Shown piece after piece: positions 23,433 through 30,868 of a stretch of 31,106 bases of DNA (position 1 is its first letter; every line of letters starts with the position of its first letter). The DNA is from Pseudomonadota bacterium (GTDB lineage: Bacteria > Pseudomonadota > Gammaproteobacteria > Burkholderiales > Ferrovaceae), in contig JAJZHC010000001.1 of assembly GCA_021804705.1 (NCBI GenBank), positions 1 through 31,106 of the forward strand. Direction: 5' to 3'. Both the position numbers and the translations under genes were made by a program. The notes beneath the pieces are model-generated. The model saw nothing but the letters and a program-made list of their open reading frames with translations. It had not been told where the DNA came from and searched no databases.

Positions 23433-23463
23433 ATCGTTGAATTCGTATGGAAGAGTCAATCGA

Positions 23464-24996
23464 ATGATGAAAATCCTCACTGCGCGCAGTGTCCGAAATT
23501 ATATGATGGCCCTCTGCCTTCTGGGCTGCGGCACCCTGCTGACCTCTTGCGGCGGCGGTGGCGCGGCCGTGCTGCTCTCCGGCGTGGGTTCAGGTGGCAC
23601 CGGGGTGGTGCAGGGTCTGGTGCTGGGGTTTGGCAGTGTGTTCATTGATGGGAATGAATACGCCACCACCACAGCCACCATCGAGCAGGATGACAGCCAG
23701 GGCGTGCCGCAAAACGCCCTGCTCAAACTGGGCCAGCGCGTGCAGGCCAGCCTTGATAGTACCGGCACCTCGGTCATTACGGCCACCATCATCCCCAGCT
23801 TGTCCGGCCCGGTCACCCAGGCGGCCACACAGGATGCCACAGGCGACTGGTGGGCCAGGGTGTGTGGCCAGTGGATTCGTATCGTCTCCAACGCCACGCA
23901 TACGCCATTGGGGGTTACCACTGTGCTGGCCGGTGTCCCCAACGCAGGCACGAGCTTGAGCCCGCAGCTTGCCCTGGGCAATGAAGTGGAAGTGCATGGC
24001 GCCTGGTCCTGGGATGTTGCGCACAATGCCTATGTGCTGGTGGCTTCGCGCGTGGAAGTGTTCTCCGCCACCCCTTTGACCAGTAACATCCTGATCGGAG
24101 GCGTGGTCGGGGCCCTGCCGGCCACCAATCAGGTCATGCTCAATGCATCTTCTGGCGGCACCGTGCTGCAAGGCACCCTGCCTACGGGTGTCATTGTCGG
24201 ACAGAGCATCACGGCCTGGGTCAATCGGGCTACCTGGAATACCTGGGGTGGCAGCTATGCGCCGCTTCAGGCGGCTACCATCAACGCCGCCGGTTTGACG
24301 GCCCTTGCCGGTGCCACCAGTCAGAAAGCGCAGTTGAGCGGGCTTGTCAGCAATTACAATGCGTCCACCAATACGGCCACGGTGCAGGGCACTGTGGTGA
24401 CCTTGCCACCAGGCACCAGGGTGGGTGATGGCGATTACATCAAGCTCACCGGGCAGATCAATGCCGACACGCTCTCGCAAACCACGGTGGATCAGGAAAA
24501 TTCCGTGACTGCTGCGGTCACGCCACAAACCATTCAGGTACTGGGCACCACCAATGGCGTTAACTGGAGTGCCGGGGGCGACCTCTCCTTTGTACTGCAA
24601 AGCACCTCGGTGACGGCACCCAACGGCACCTTTCCTTCCTGCGTGGGCTTGAGTCCGCAGAATACGGTCAGTGTCACCGTGACAGGCTTGGTTCCGGCCC
24701 CCGGGCAGCCGGTGCTGGCCTCCCTCGTCACCTGTACCGCCGTGACATCGCCGCCCAGCGACTCGGTATCCGATTTCCACGGCACCATCCTCACTGCCAG
24801 CGGTAATACCCTGACGCTGCGCAATGAAGACAAGGTGCTCACAATCAATTGGTCGTCCACCACTTTTGTGGATCCGGCCCTGGGCAATGTCGGTTCTGCC
24901 TGGGTGGGACAGAGTGTGGAGGTCATGGGCACGCTCAACGGGACCACCATGACGGCTACGGTCATTCGCCTCAATTCAGGCGGCACCAACGACTAA
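23464..24996 (+). CDS. DUF5666-domain lipoprotein
   Basis: The 510-residue product has a lipobox (GTLLTSC) followed by a Gly run, so it should be an outer-membrane lipoprotein. The mature part is all-beta, with several DUF5666 units of about 70-90 residues. The first reads VQGLVLGFGSVFIDGNEYATTTATI and LGQRVQASLD; later ones have VGQSITAW, LSGLVSNYNASTNTATVQGT, and a final FHGTILTASGNTLTLRNEDKVLTIN with WVGQSVEVMGTL. The repeats resemble OB-fold-like sandwiches. The function is unknown. ATG 23464 follows GGAAGAG at eight bases and starts the signal peptide. It follows DUF6502 and ends at a strong terminator. Confidence 0.85.
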   Translation: MMKILTARSVRNYMMALCLLGCGTLLTSCGGGGAAVLLSGVGSGGTGVVQGLVLGFGSVFIDGNEYATTTATIEQDDSQGVPQNALLKLGQRVQASLDSTGTSVITATIIPSLSGPVTQAATQDATGDWWARVCGQWIRIVSNATHTPLGVTTVLAGVPNAGTSLSPQLALGNEVEVHGAWSWDVAHNAYVLVASRVEVFSATPLTSNILIGGVVGALPATNQVMLNASSGGTVLQGTLPTGVIVGQSITAWVNRATWNTWGGSYAPLQAATINAAGLTALAGATSQKAQLSGLVSNYNASTNTATVQGTVVTLPPGTRVGDGDYIKLTGQINADTLSQTTVDQENSVTAAVTPQTIQVLGTTNGVNWSAGGDLSFVLQSTSVTAPNGTFPSCVGLSPQNTVSVTVTGLVPAPGQPVLASLVTCTAVTSPPSDSVSDFHGTILTASGNTLTLRNEDKVLTINWSSTTFVDPALGNVGSAWVGQSVEVMGTLNGTTMTATVIRLNSGGTND

Positions 24997-25021
24997 CGCC
25001 CAACCCCCTGGGTGTTTTTCC

Positions 25022-25050
25022 GTCCCCTCTGTGTGAGGGGACATTTTTTT
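25022..25050 (+). terminator. Intrinsic terminator of the DUF6502-DUF5666 unit
   Basis: GTCCCCTC (25022-25029) pairs with GAGGGGAC (25035-25042) around a five-base loop and is followed after one A by seven T (25044-25050). It is 26 bases past the DUF5666 stop and separates it from the convergent DUF1624 gene. Confidence 0.9.
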
Positions 25051-25064
25051 GGGGCAGTGGGATA

Positions 25065-25757
25065 TCAGCGGGTCAGGAATAACAGCCCGAACAGCAGGGG
25101 CTGGTGCACCATGTACACCACGAGGCTGTGGCGCCCCAGAAACTGTGTGGCGCGGGGCAGCGCCGGGCCCGGGCTGCGGCGGGTTGCGGGGCCAGCCAGG
25201 ACCGGAAAGCGCTGTTCGGCCCACACGCCCAGCCACAGCAGGCCCAGCCACGGAATGAGCGGGGCATAATCCTCGGTTTGCGGTTTTTGGGCAGCAAGGC
25301 CTACCCAGTTTAGCCAGCGTGTGTCCATGGTGTCCCAGCCCACACTCCACCCCAGTACGAAAATGGCCAGTCCCGCACCGCCCAGAATCGTGGCATGGCG
25401 CAGCAAAGGGCGTGTCAGCAGGGTGGCCACCACAAAGAAATGCAACACGCCGAAGTAAATCCAGCGAGGGCCAAACAGCACGGCCGTGGCTGCGCTCACC
25501 AGCAGCGCACAAGCCGATAGCTGCAGCAGGCGGATCCCTGCACTGCGTTGCGAACCTGCACGGGAGAGGCTCAGGCTCACCCCGGCCAGAAAGACGAAGC
25601 TACCCACGATGACGCTGCGCCACAACATCCAGAGGGGGTCTTCCAGCATGTGGAAGTGGGCATAACCGAAGTAGGTAAGGTCATAGCAGCCGTGATAGGC
25701 CACCATCATCAGGACGGCGACCCCGCGCAGCAGGTCAATGCGCGGGTGGCGGAGCAA
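25065..25757 (-). CDS. DUF1624 / heparan-alpha-glucosaminide N-acetyltransferase-like membrane protein
   Basis: The 230-residue protein is polytopic, with about seven predicted membrane helices. It starts with the family signature RIDLLRGVAVLMMVAYHGCYDLTYFG, containing the conserved His of the family, and ends with FLGRHSLVVYMVHQPLLFGLLFL, typical of acyltransferase-3-related proteins. Family members move acetyl groups across the membrane onto sugars; the substrate here is unknown. The start is a TTG at 25757 that overlaps the end of gspC by 23 bases, so it is probably translated from the gspC transcript. A role in the secretion system is not known. Confidence 0.8.
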   Translation of the reverse strand: MLRHPRIDLLRGVAVLMMVAYHGCYDLTYFGYAHFHMLEDPLWMLWRSVIVGSFVFLAGVSLSLSRAGSQRSAGIRLLQLSACALLVSAATAVLFGPRWIYFGVLHFFVVATLLTRPLLRHATILGGAGLAIFVLGWSVGWDTMDTRWLNWVGLAAQKPQTEDYAPLIPWLGLLWLGVWAEQRFPVLAGPATRRSPGPALPRATQFLGRHSLVVYMVHQPLLFGLLFLTR

Positions 25758-26181
25758 TTTTTGCGGCAGAGCGAGCGGCGAGCGTCAGGGTTTCGCGCAC
25801 CCCGTTGCGCTCCAGGGTGACGGATTGCGCGGTCACTTCGGTAAGCCTGATGCCCGGCGCGATCTCGCTGCCGATCTTGTGTGCGCGTGCGGGTCCGCCG
25901 TTGATCGAGAGCACGGCCACACTGTCCTCGGGTGGGGCCACGATGACGCCGCGCAACAGCACAGGTCCGCTGCCGGCCCCGGCGCCGGTGAAGAGGCCGC
26001 GCCAGGTGGCGCTGCCAGGTTCCGTGCTGTTGGCCAGTGGCGCCACGGGGGCAGGCAGGGGCGTGGGGGCCAACAGGCGCATGGACCACAGCCCGGCCAG
26101 GCTGGCCAGCAGCAGAAGTGCCCCCCAGCGGACCACTTGGGGCAATAGTAGCGTGGATGAATGAAAGCGCAGGGTGGCCAT
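25735..26181 (-). CDS. gspC: Type II secretion system protein C (GspC)
   Basis: The 148-residue protein has a short cytoplasmic start, a membrane helix (RWGALLLLASLAGLWSMRLLAP, about 18-39), a Pro/Ala linker and a homology-region domain (LLRGVIVAPPEDSVAVLSINGGPARAHKIGSEIAPGIRLTEVTAQSVTLERNGVRETLTL). GspC links the inner-membrane platform with the GspD secretin. A PDZ or coiled-coil C-terminal domain is absent, as in the shorter GspC proteins of many betaproteobacteria. It is divergent from gspG-N and sits upstream of the DUF1624 gene. gspD, gspE and gspF are not in the window. Confidence 0.82.
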   Translation of the reverse strand: MATLRFHSSTLLLPQVVRWGALLLLASLAGLWSMRLLAPTPLPAPVAPLANSTEPGSATWRGLFTGAGAGSGPVLLRGVIVAPPEDSVAVLSINGGPARAHKIGSEIAPGIRLTEVTAQSVTLERNGVRETLTLAARSAAKIAPPPAH

Positions 26182-26264
26182 GATCTCGCTACGATACTGA
26201 TTTTTTCACCCAACCTCCAGCATTGTGTGGAAAACGAATCATAGTTCCGGTAGCATCTACCCTC

Positions 26265-26708
26265 ATGATTGCGCCCAAATCCCGTCCCGGCTTGGCCCCA
26301 CAAGGGGGTTTTACCCTCATCGAAATCATGGTGGTGATGGTCATCATCGGCATTCTTGCCGCATTGGTGGTGCCGCGCGTCATGAACCGGCCCGATGAGG
26401 CGCGCCGCATTGCAGCCCGTCAGGATGTGGCCACCATTGTGCAGGCCTTGAAGCTCTACCGCCTGGATAACGGCCGCTACCCCACCACCGAGCAAGGTCT
26501 GGCGGCGCTGGTCACACAACCCGCAACCGAGCCTCTCCCCACCAACTGGAAGGCCTGCCTTGACGTCCTGCCCAAAGATCCCTGGGGCAAACCCTATCAA
26601 TATGCCAACCCCGGCCAGCACGGCGAAATCGACGTCTGGAGCATGGGTGCCGACGGACAGCCCGGCGGCGAAGGTAATGACGCGGACATCGGCAACTGGA
26701 GTCCCTGA
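26265..26708 (+). CDS. gspG: Type II secretion major pseudopilin GspG
   Basis: The 147-residue protein has a prepilin signal with the cleavage site GGFTLIEIMVVMVIIGILAALVVP (Glu at +5), cut and N-methylated by the prepilin peptidase. Its body has the GspG signatures: RQDVATIVQALKLYRLDNGRYPTTEQGL, then DPWGKPYQY and the C-terminal DVWSMGADGQPGGEGNDADIGNW loop that binds calcium. It forms the pseudopilus shaft that pushes substrates through the secretin. ATG 26265 is used; I see no strong ribosome site. gspH overlaps its end by 32 bases. Confidence 0.95.
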   Translation: MIAPKSRPGLAPQGGFTLIEIMVVMVIIGILAALVVPRVMNRPDEARRIAARQDVATIVQALKLYRLDNGRYPTTEQGLAALVTQPATEPLPTNWKACLDVLPKDPWGKPYQYANPGQHGEIDVWSMGADGQPGGEGNDADIGNWSP

Positions 26709-27171
26709 CGCCGGTTTCACCCTGATCGAACTGATGGTGGTGCTGTTGATTGTGGGCATTGCCATGGCAGCAGTGACGCTGTCGTTTCGATCCCCCACGC
26801 AGCACCCCTTGGGGCGCGAAGCCGAGCGCCTGGCAGCCGTCCTCAATCTGGCCCGGGATGAAGCACAACTCAGTGGGCAACCCGTGATGCTCAAGCTCGA
26901 TCGGTTGGGCTGGCGTTTTTTTCAGTCGGGCCCAACGGGTTGGACGGCGTTACCGGACGACGTATTGCCGCCTGGACAATTCAATCCACCGCTTGATCGC
27001 GTGGTGTTTGGCGCCGGCGACAGTACGGGTGATTCCCAGATGGTTCAATACTGGATTGGCATCGAAGAAATGGATGACTTCAAGGGCATGATGCTGCGAC
27101 GCGGAGCCCAGGAAGCGCAACTGGTGACCGATGGTCTGGGTCATTATCGCGTTGGCATGAACAGCCCATGA
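26677..27171 (+). CDS. gspH: Type II secretion minor pseudopilin GspH
   Basis: The 164-residue protein has a short leader (MTRTSATGVPDAG), then FTLIELMVVLLIVGIAMAAVTLSF, the prepilin helix with Glu at +5. The body (LGREAERLAAVLNLARDEAQLSGQPVMLKLDRLGWRFFQ) matches GspH/FimT-like minor pseudopilins. It is part of the tip complex. ATG 26677, after GAAGG, lies inside the end of gspG; the longer open frame upstream is only out-of-frame gspG sequence. Confidence 0.92.
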   Translation: MTRTSATGVPDAGFTLIELMVVLLIVGIAMAAVTLSFRSPTQHPLGREAERLAAVLNLARDEAQLSGQPVMLKLDRLGWRFFQSGPTGWTALPDDVLPPGQFNPPLDRVVFGAGDSTGDSQMVQYWIGIEEMDDFKGMMLRRGAQEAQLVTDGLGHYRVGMNSP

Positions 27172-27548
27172 AAATGTCTTCCCGAGGGTTTACCCTGATT
27201 GAAGTGCTGGTGGCCTTGTTCATCACGGGGCTGGCGCTGGCTGCCGGCATGCGTGCCCTGGGCGTGGTGACACGCGCCAGCGAAGACCTGGCGCCGCGGC
27301 TTGCCGCTCAATGGAGTGCTGACAATGCCCTGGCGGAGTTGCGTCTGCGTCGGCTCTGGCCCGATCTGGGTGAGTACCGTTTTGCCTGTCCCCAGGGCCC
27401 CTACGCCCTGCGCTGCGTCGAGCGGGTGGCCGATACGCCCAACCCGGTGTTTCGCCGTGTGGAAGTGAGTGTGATGGGGGAAGCAGATGACCAGGTGTTG
27501 GCCACGGCAGTGACGCTGGTGGTGAATGGACCCGCCTATGTCCTCTGA
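27168..27548 (+). CDS. gspI: Type II secretion minor pseudopilin GspI
   Basis: The 126-residue protein has the prepilin motif SRGFTLIEVLVALFITGLALAA with Glu at +5 and a short body with ADNALAELRLRRLWPD, typical of GspI (the AxxxL.NAL...R pattern). It nucleates the GspI-J-K tip of the pseudopilus. Its ATG overlaps the gspH stop in an ATGA, so translation is coupled. Length is normal for the family. Confidence 0.92.
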   Translation: MKMSSRGFTLIEVLVALFITGLALAAGMRALGVVTRASEDLAPRLAAQWSADNALAELRLRRLWPDLGEYRFACPQGPYALRCVERVADTPNPVFRRVEVSVMGEADDQVLATAVTLVVNGPAYVL

Positions 27549-28182
27549 CGCGCGCGGCTTTACCCTGATGGAAGTGATGGTGGCGCTGTTGTTGATGGCG
27601 GTGATGTCGGTGCTGTCCTGGCGTGCACTCGATTCCATGGTGCGCACGCGTGAAGCATTGCAAGTGCGCGGCCAGCAATTCGACGGGGTGCGTACCCTGT
27701 TTGCCCAGTGGGAGAGTGACTGCCGCGACCTCGGCCCGCCTGATCGCTGGGTGGCAGGCCTGCCGTTGCATTTCGACACCAACCGCGTGGATTTGATTCG
27801 CAGTCGCATGGATGGCACGGGAGTGCACCATCTGGTGCTTGTCACCTACCGCGCACGCGGGACCGCCATCGAACGTCTGGAATCGCCACCCATAGAGGGC
27901 CGTGCCGAATTGCTGCAAAGCTGGCAGAGCCTCCAGCAGAACGGAGACCTGGATACCCTGTACGCGGTTTCGCCCGTGGCCTTGATCCATCGTAGTGCGG
28001 GGTTGGCGGGGCGCGGCTTCATGGAATTCGGGGAGTGGAGCGACAGCAGTGCGCAAATGGCAGAGCAATGGTTGAAACCCCGGGCCTTTGGCAACGCCTT
28101 GTTGATGGGCATTGAACTGACCGTGGTGATGCCCGATGCGCCGGCCCCCCTGCGCAAGGTCTGTTTGACGGGGCAGGACTGA
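27526..28182 (+). CDS. gspJ: Type II secretion minor pseudopilin GspJ
   Basis: The 218-residue protein has the prepilin motif ARGFTLMEVMVALLLMAVMSVLSWRAL with Glu at +5, and a beta-rich body with LFAQWESDCRDLG and VVMPDAPAPLRKVCLTG at the end, as in GspJ. It is part of the pseudopilus tip complex with GspI and GspK. Two starts are possible: ATG 27526 (GGTGGTGA upstream) and ATG 27538 (GGA at seven bases); both are inside the end of gspI. The stop overlaps the gspK start by one base. Confidence 0.9.
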   Translation: MDPPMSSDARGFTLMEVMVALLLMAVMSVLSWRALDSMVRTREALQVRGQQFDGVRTLFAQWESDCRDLGPPDRWVAGLPLHFDTNRVDLIRSRMDGTGVHHLVLVTYRARGTAIERLESPPIEGRAELLQSWQSLQQNGDLDTLYAVSPVALIHRSAGLAGRGFMEFGEWSDSSAQMAEQWLKPRAFGNALLMGIELTVVMPDAPAPLRKVCLTGQD

Positions 28183-29192
28183 TGGGGCGGAACACACAAC
28201 GCGGGGCGGCCTTGCTGGCGGCGATGCTGGTGGTGACCCTGGCCACCACGCTGGTGAGCGGCCTGCTCTGGCGCGAACATCTGCGGGTGCGCACCCTGGA
28301 AAACCAGCGCCTGCGCGATGAGGCCGGATGGGTAGGCACGGGGGCCCTGGACTGGGCGCGCCTCGTGTTGCGCGAAGACCTTTACCAAACCCGTTCGGTG
28401 GACCATCTGGGTGAGGTATGGGCTATCCCCATTGCCGAAACGCCCATGTCCGATTTCCTGAAAAGTCAGGGCATCGTATCGGGTGCTACGGATGCCGACT
28501 CCGAGATCTGGCTGGCTGGGGGCATCGTGGATGCCACCTCGCGCTTTAATCTCACTTCGCTCGTGGAAGTGAATAATCCCCTGGGAGACCGGGGCTGGGT
28601 AACCGCCACCGGGATCAATACCGAAGCCGTCGCGATTTTTGCGAGGTTGTTGCAAAATCTCGGACTAGACCCGGCGGGGGCGCCGTTGGTGGCAAAACGC
28701 ATGCTGCAAAGCAGGGTGCCCCAAACCGCAGAAGGAGACGCGCCACTGCCCATTGGCAGCGCACTCGATCTTCTGGACCTGATTCCCGATGCCACGCCAG
28801 ACGCCCTGGCACAATTGGCGCAGTACACGGTGGTGCTGCCCCGCCCCACACCGGTCAACGCCAACACGGCGTCAGCGGTTGTTCTGGCCGCGGTGCTGGG
28901 GGTGGACCAGGGAACGGCCGAGCAGGTGATTGCCGAGCGCAACCAGGCCTTTTTTATGGATAACATGACCCTGACAAGCCGGGTGCACACGCGCGCACCG
29001 CAGGGATTGACCATCGGCTCGCGCAATCTGGGCGTCAGTTCGGAATATTTTTGGGTGGTGGCGCGCTTGCGCCACGGCCGGGTGTCGGTCACGCAGCAGG
29101 CGCTGGTGGCGCGGCGTGCGCATCCGGGTAATGCAACGCAGGTATTATGGCAGAAGCCTGGCTTGCCGGACGGCGTCAGCGTAGGAGGATAG
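28182..29192 (+). CDS. gspK: Type II secretion minor pseudopilin GspK
   Basis: The 336-residue protein has RGAALLAAMLVVTLATTLVSGLLW as its prepilin helix. As in other GspK proteins Glu at +5 is missing, which fits its place at the very tip. The body shows VDATSRFNLTSLVE (the N-terminal pilin core), a long alpha domain with LLDLIPDATPDALAQLAQYTVVLPRPTPVNANTASAVVLAAVLG, and a final STEYFWV-like SSEYFWVVARLRHG. It caps the pseudopilus. TGATG joins it to gspJ. The 3' end is followed closely by the unusual gspL start region. Confidence 0.93.
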   Translation: MGRNTQRGAALLAAMLVVTLATTLVSGLLWREHLRVRTLENQRLRDEAGWVGTGALDWARLVLREDLYQTRSVDHLGEVWAIPIAETPMSDFLKSQGIVSGATDADSEIWLAGGIVDATSRFNLTSLVEVNNPLGDRGWVTATGINTEAVAIFARLLQNLGLDPAGAPLVAKRMLQSRVPQTAEGDAPLPIGSALDLLDLIPDATPDALAQLAQYTVVLPRPTPVNANTASAVVLAAVLGVDQGTAEQVIAERNQAFFMDNMTLTSRVHTRAPQGLTIGSRNLGVSSEYFWVVARLRHGRVSVTQQALVARRAHPGNATQVLWQKPGLPDGVSVGG

Positions 29193-29196
29193 ACAA

Positions 29197-30366
29197 ATTT
29201 CTGAGGTGTTAACCTGCTGGGTGGCCCTGCCGCTCAAGCCGCAATCAGGCCCGGATCGTTGGTCATTGGGCAATATGCCCTTTGTCCTGACGGCAGGGCG
29301 TGATGTGCCTCGTCTTGTGCGCGAGGGCCAGGCCCCCCTGGGTGAATTGCCTCCTGCAGCACACACGGTGCTGGTAATGGCATCCCCCGACGTGCTATTG
29401 CTGGAGGCGCCCTGGCCCCATCTGGAAACGCTGTCCAGCGACCGCATGCGTGAAGCCCTGCCCAACCTCCTGGAAGAATCCCTGATCCAGCCCGTGGAAC
29501 AGTGTCATTTTGCCCTGGGTGCGCGTGATGCTGCGCGCAACGTCATGACGGTGGCCGTGGTGGATCTCGCCTGGATGCGCTTTGTGCATGAGGCGTTTTC
29601 CGGGGCAGGGCGAACCGCGCTCAGGGTGGTGCCGGCACAGCTGCTGCAACCGCAGGGGGCGCTCGAAACCCAGATGCTGCGTCCGGCCTTGAACGATATG
29701 GGGCTGGAGGAGCGCACGGTGCTGAGCTGGCGCAGCGCGGCCCAGTCGGGTTGGGGTTTGTCCCTGAATGCGCTGAATGCGCTGAATGCGCAGGAGAGTC
29801 TGCCAGCGCTGCCGCAACTGCCCCAGGGCATCACGGCGCATCCTTCGGGGGGGCTGCGCGCCTGGGCGCTCTCCGGCGAAGCCGGGGGTGCCGTCAACTT
29901 ATGTCAGTTTGAATTTGCGCCGCCCCTGGGTGGTCTGCTGGAGCACCTGCGCCCCTGGCGGTCGGCCCTGGTATTGCTGGGGTTGGCGCTGCTGTTGCAG
30001 CTGCTGGCAGTCAACGCCTACTGGGCCAAACTGGTCTGGCAGAAACGCCAGATCACCCAGGCCATGCAGGCCTTGGTGCGCGACACGCTGCCCAACGCGC
30101 CACAGGACCTCCCTCCGGCGCTGGCCCTGAAGCGCGCTCTGGAAAACCAGCGCGCCGGACAGGGAGGCGCGTTGCCTGGCGATTTTTCAGTGCTGGCCTC
30201 GCGGCTTGCTGCCCTGCTGGCCAATGAGCCGGGCGATACGTTGCAACAGCTGGAGTATCGTGACGACAGTTTCTATCTCCGTTTCAAGCCCGGGGCGGCG
30301 GTGAAAAGTCCGATGCTGCATGACGAGGGGCGTGGGGTATGGCGCCTCAACGGGGGGGGGCGATGA
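29197..30366 (+). CDS. gspL: Type II secretion inner-membrane protein GspL (probable AUU start)
   Basis: The product (389 residues from 29197) has a GspL N-terminal actin-like cytoplasmic domain (VLTCWVALPLKPQ, ASPDVLLLEAPWP, REALPNLLEESLIQPVEQCHFALG), a membrane helix (SALVLLGLALLLQLLAVNAYWAKL, near 29960-30030) and a periplasmic ferredoxin-like C-terminal domain. GspL recruits the ATPase GspE to the membrane and partners GspM. An in-frame TAG at 29182 sets the upstream limit. The only strong ribosome site, AGGAGG at 29183-29188, is eight bases before ATT 29197 but 17 before GTG 29206; no ATG is available nearby. I therefore favour ATT, with GTG 29206 as the alternative. Three 9-base repeats occur at 29764 and a nine-G tract near the end. 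Confidence 0.88.
   Translation: MSEVLTCWVALPLKPQSGPDRWSLGNMPFVLTAGRDVPRLVREGQAPLGELPPAAHTVLVMASPDVLLLEAPWPHLETLSSDRMREALPNLLEESLIQPVEQCHFALGARDAARNVMTVAVVDLAWMRFVHEAFSGAGRTALRVVPAQLLQPQGALETQMLRPALNDMGLEERTVLSWRSAAQSGWGLSLNALNALNAQESLPALPQLPQGITAHPSGGLRAWALSGEAGGAVNLCQFEFAPPLGGLLEHLRPWRSALVLLGLALLLQLLAVNAYWAKLVWQKRQITQAMQALVRDTLPNAPQDLPPALALKRALENQRAGQGGALPGDFSVLASRLAALLANEPGDTLQQLEYRDDSFYLRFKPGAAVKSPMLHDEGRGVWRLNGGGR
29764..29790 (+). repeat. Three tandem CTGAATGCG repeats in gspL
   Basis: CTGAATGCG occurs three times in direct succession and encodes LNA LNA LNA in the linker region of GspL. Unit gain or loss would change the linker by three residues without breaking the frame. Confidence 0.85.
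30352..30360 (+). repeat. Nine-G tract at the gspL/gspM junction
   Basis: Nine G in a row encode part of the GspL C-terminus (NGGGR) and lie two bases before the gspM ATG at 30363, so they also act as its ribosome site. Addition of one G would shift gspL into the gspM frame. Confidence 0.85.
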
Positions 30367-30866
30367 AACTTTCTGGCGCGCAACAGGTTTTGCTGCTGCT
30401 CTGGCGCGGACGCAGCCTGCGCGAGCGCGCCGTGCTGGCGGCCCTGGCGGCCTTGCTGCTGGTGCTGGCAGGATATGGGCTGCTGTGGCAGCCTGCTGCA
30501 ACCAACAGCGCCAGGTTGCAGCAGGAGTTGCCGCAGATGCGCACTGATCTGGCGCACATGCAGGCCATGGCGGCAGAACTGGCCGCTTCACGCAGTCGGA
30601 CTGCGACGGTCGTGCCCGTGGGCGCCGGGCTGCAGGCTGCGTTGCAGCAGTCCTTGCAGGACCAGGGGTTGTCCGCTCAAAAACTATCCATACGGGCGGA
30701 TGGGCGCATCATGCTGGAGTGGCATGACGCGCCCTTCAGCAGCATGGCGGACTGGCTGGACCAGGCCCGGCAGAAATGGCGGGTGAGAGTGGTGGAAGGC
30801 CATGTGGAGCGCACCCTCCATCCGGGTGACGTGAATGCCCGTCTGGTATTGCGGGGCGGAGATTAG
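30363..30866 (+). CDS. gspM: Type II secretion inner-membrane protein GspM
   Basis: The 167-residue protein has a short cytoplasmic start (WRGRSLRERAVLAA), one membrane helix (LAALLLVLAGYGLLWQPA, about 30-47), a coiled-coil linker (ARLQQELPQMRTDLAHMQAMAAELAASR) and a small ferredoxin-like C-terminal domain (LSIRADGRIMLEWHDAPFSSMADWLDQARQKWRVRV). It stabilises GspL in the inner-membrane platform. ATG 30363 overlaps the gspL stop in ATGA; the G-run just before it serves as ribosome site. gspN starts two bases after its stop. Confidence 0.92.
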   Translation: MKLSGAQQVLLLLWRGRSLRERAVLAALAALLLVLAGYGLLWQPAATNSARLQQELPQMRTDLAHMQAMAAELAASRSRTATVVPVGAGLQAALQQSLQDQGLSAQKLSIRADGRIMLEWHDAPFSSMADWLDQARQKWRVRVVEGHVERTLHPGDVNARLVLRGGD

Positions 30867-30868
30867 CG

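Noticed and set aside
23590..24780. A 396-codon open frame on the minus strand
   Set aside because: It lies entirely antisense to the DUF5666 gene, has low-complexity Gly/Arg/His composition and resembles no family. It is a shadow of a GC-rich gene.
25833..26894. A 353-codon open frame on the minus strand
   Set aside because: It runs antisense through gspG and gspH and out of frame through gspC, all of which are firmly identified by their pseudopilin and GspC motifs.
27223..28197. A 324-codon open frame on the minus strand
   Set aside because: It is antisense to gspI and gspJ, with Gln/His/Arg-rich composition and no recognisable domain.
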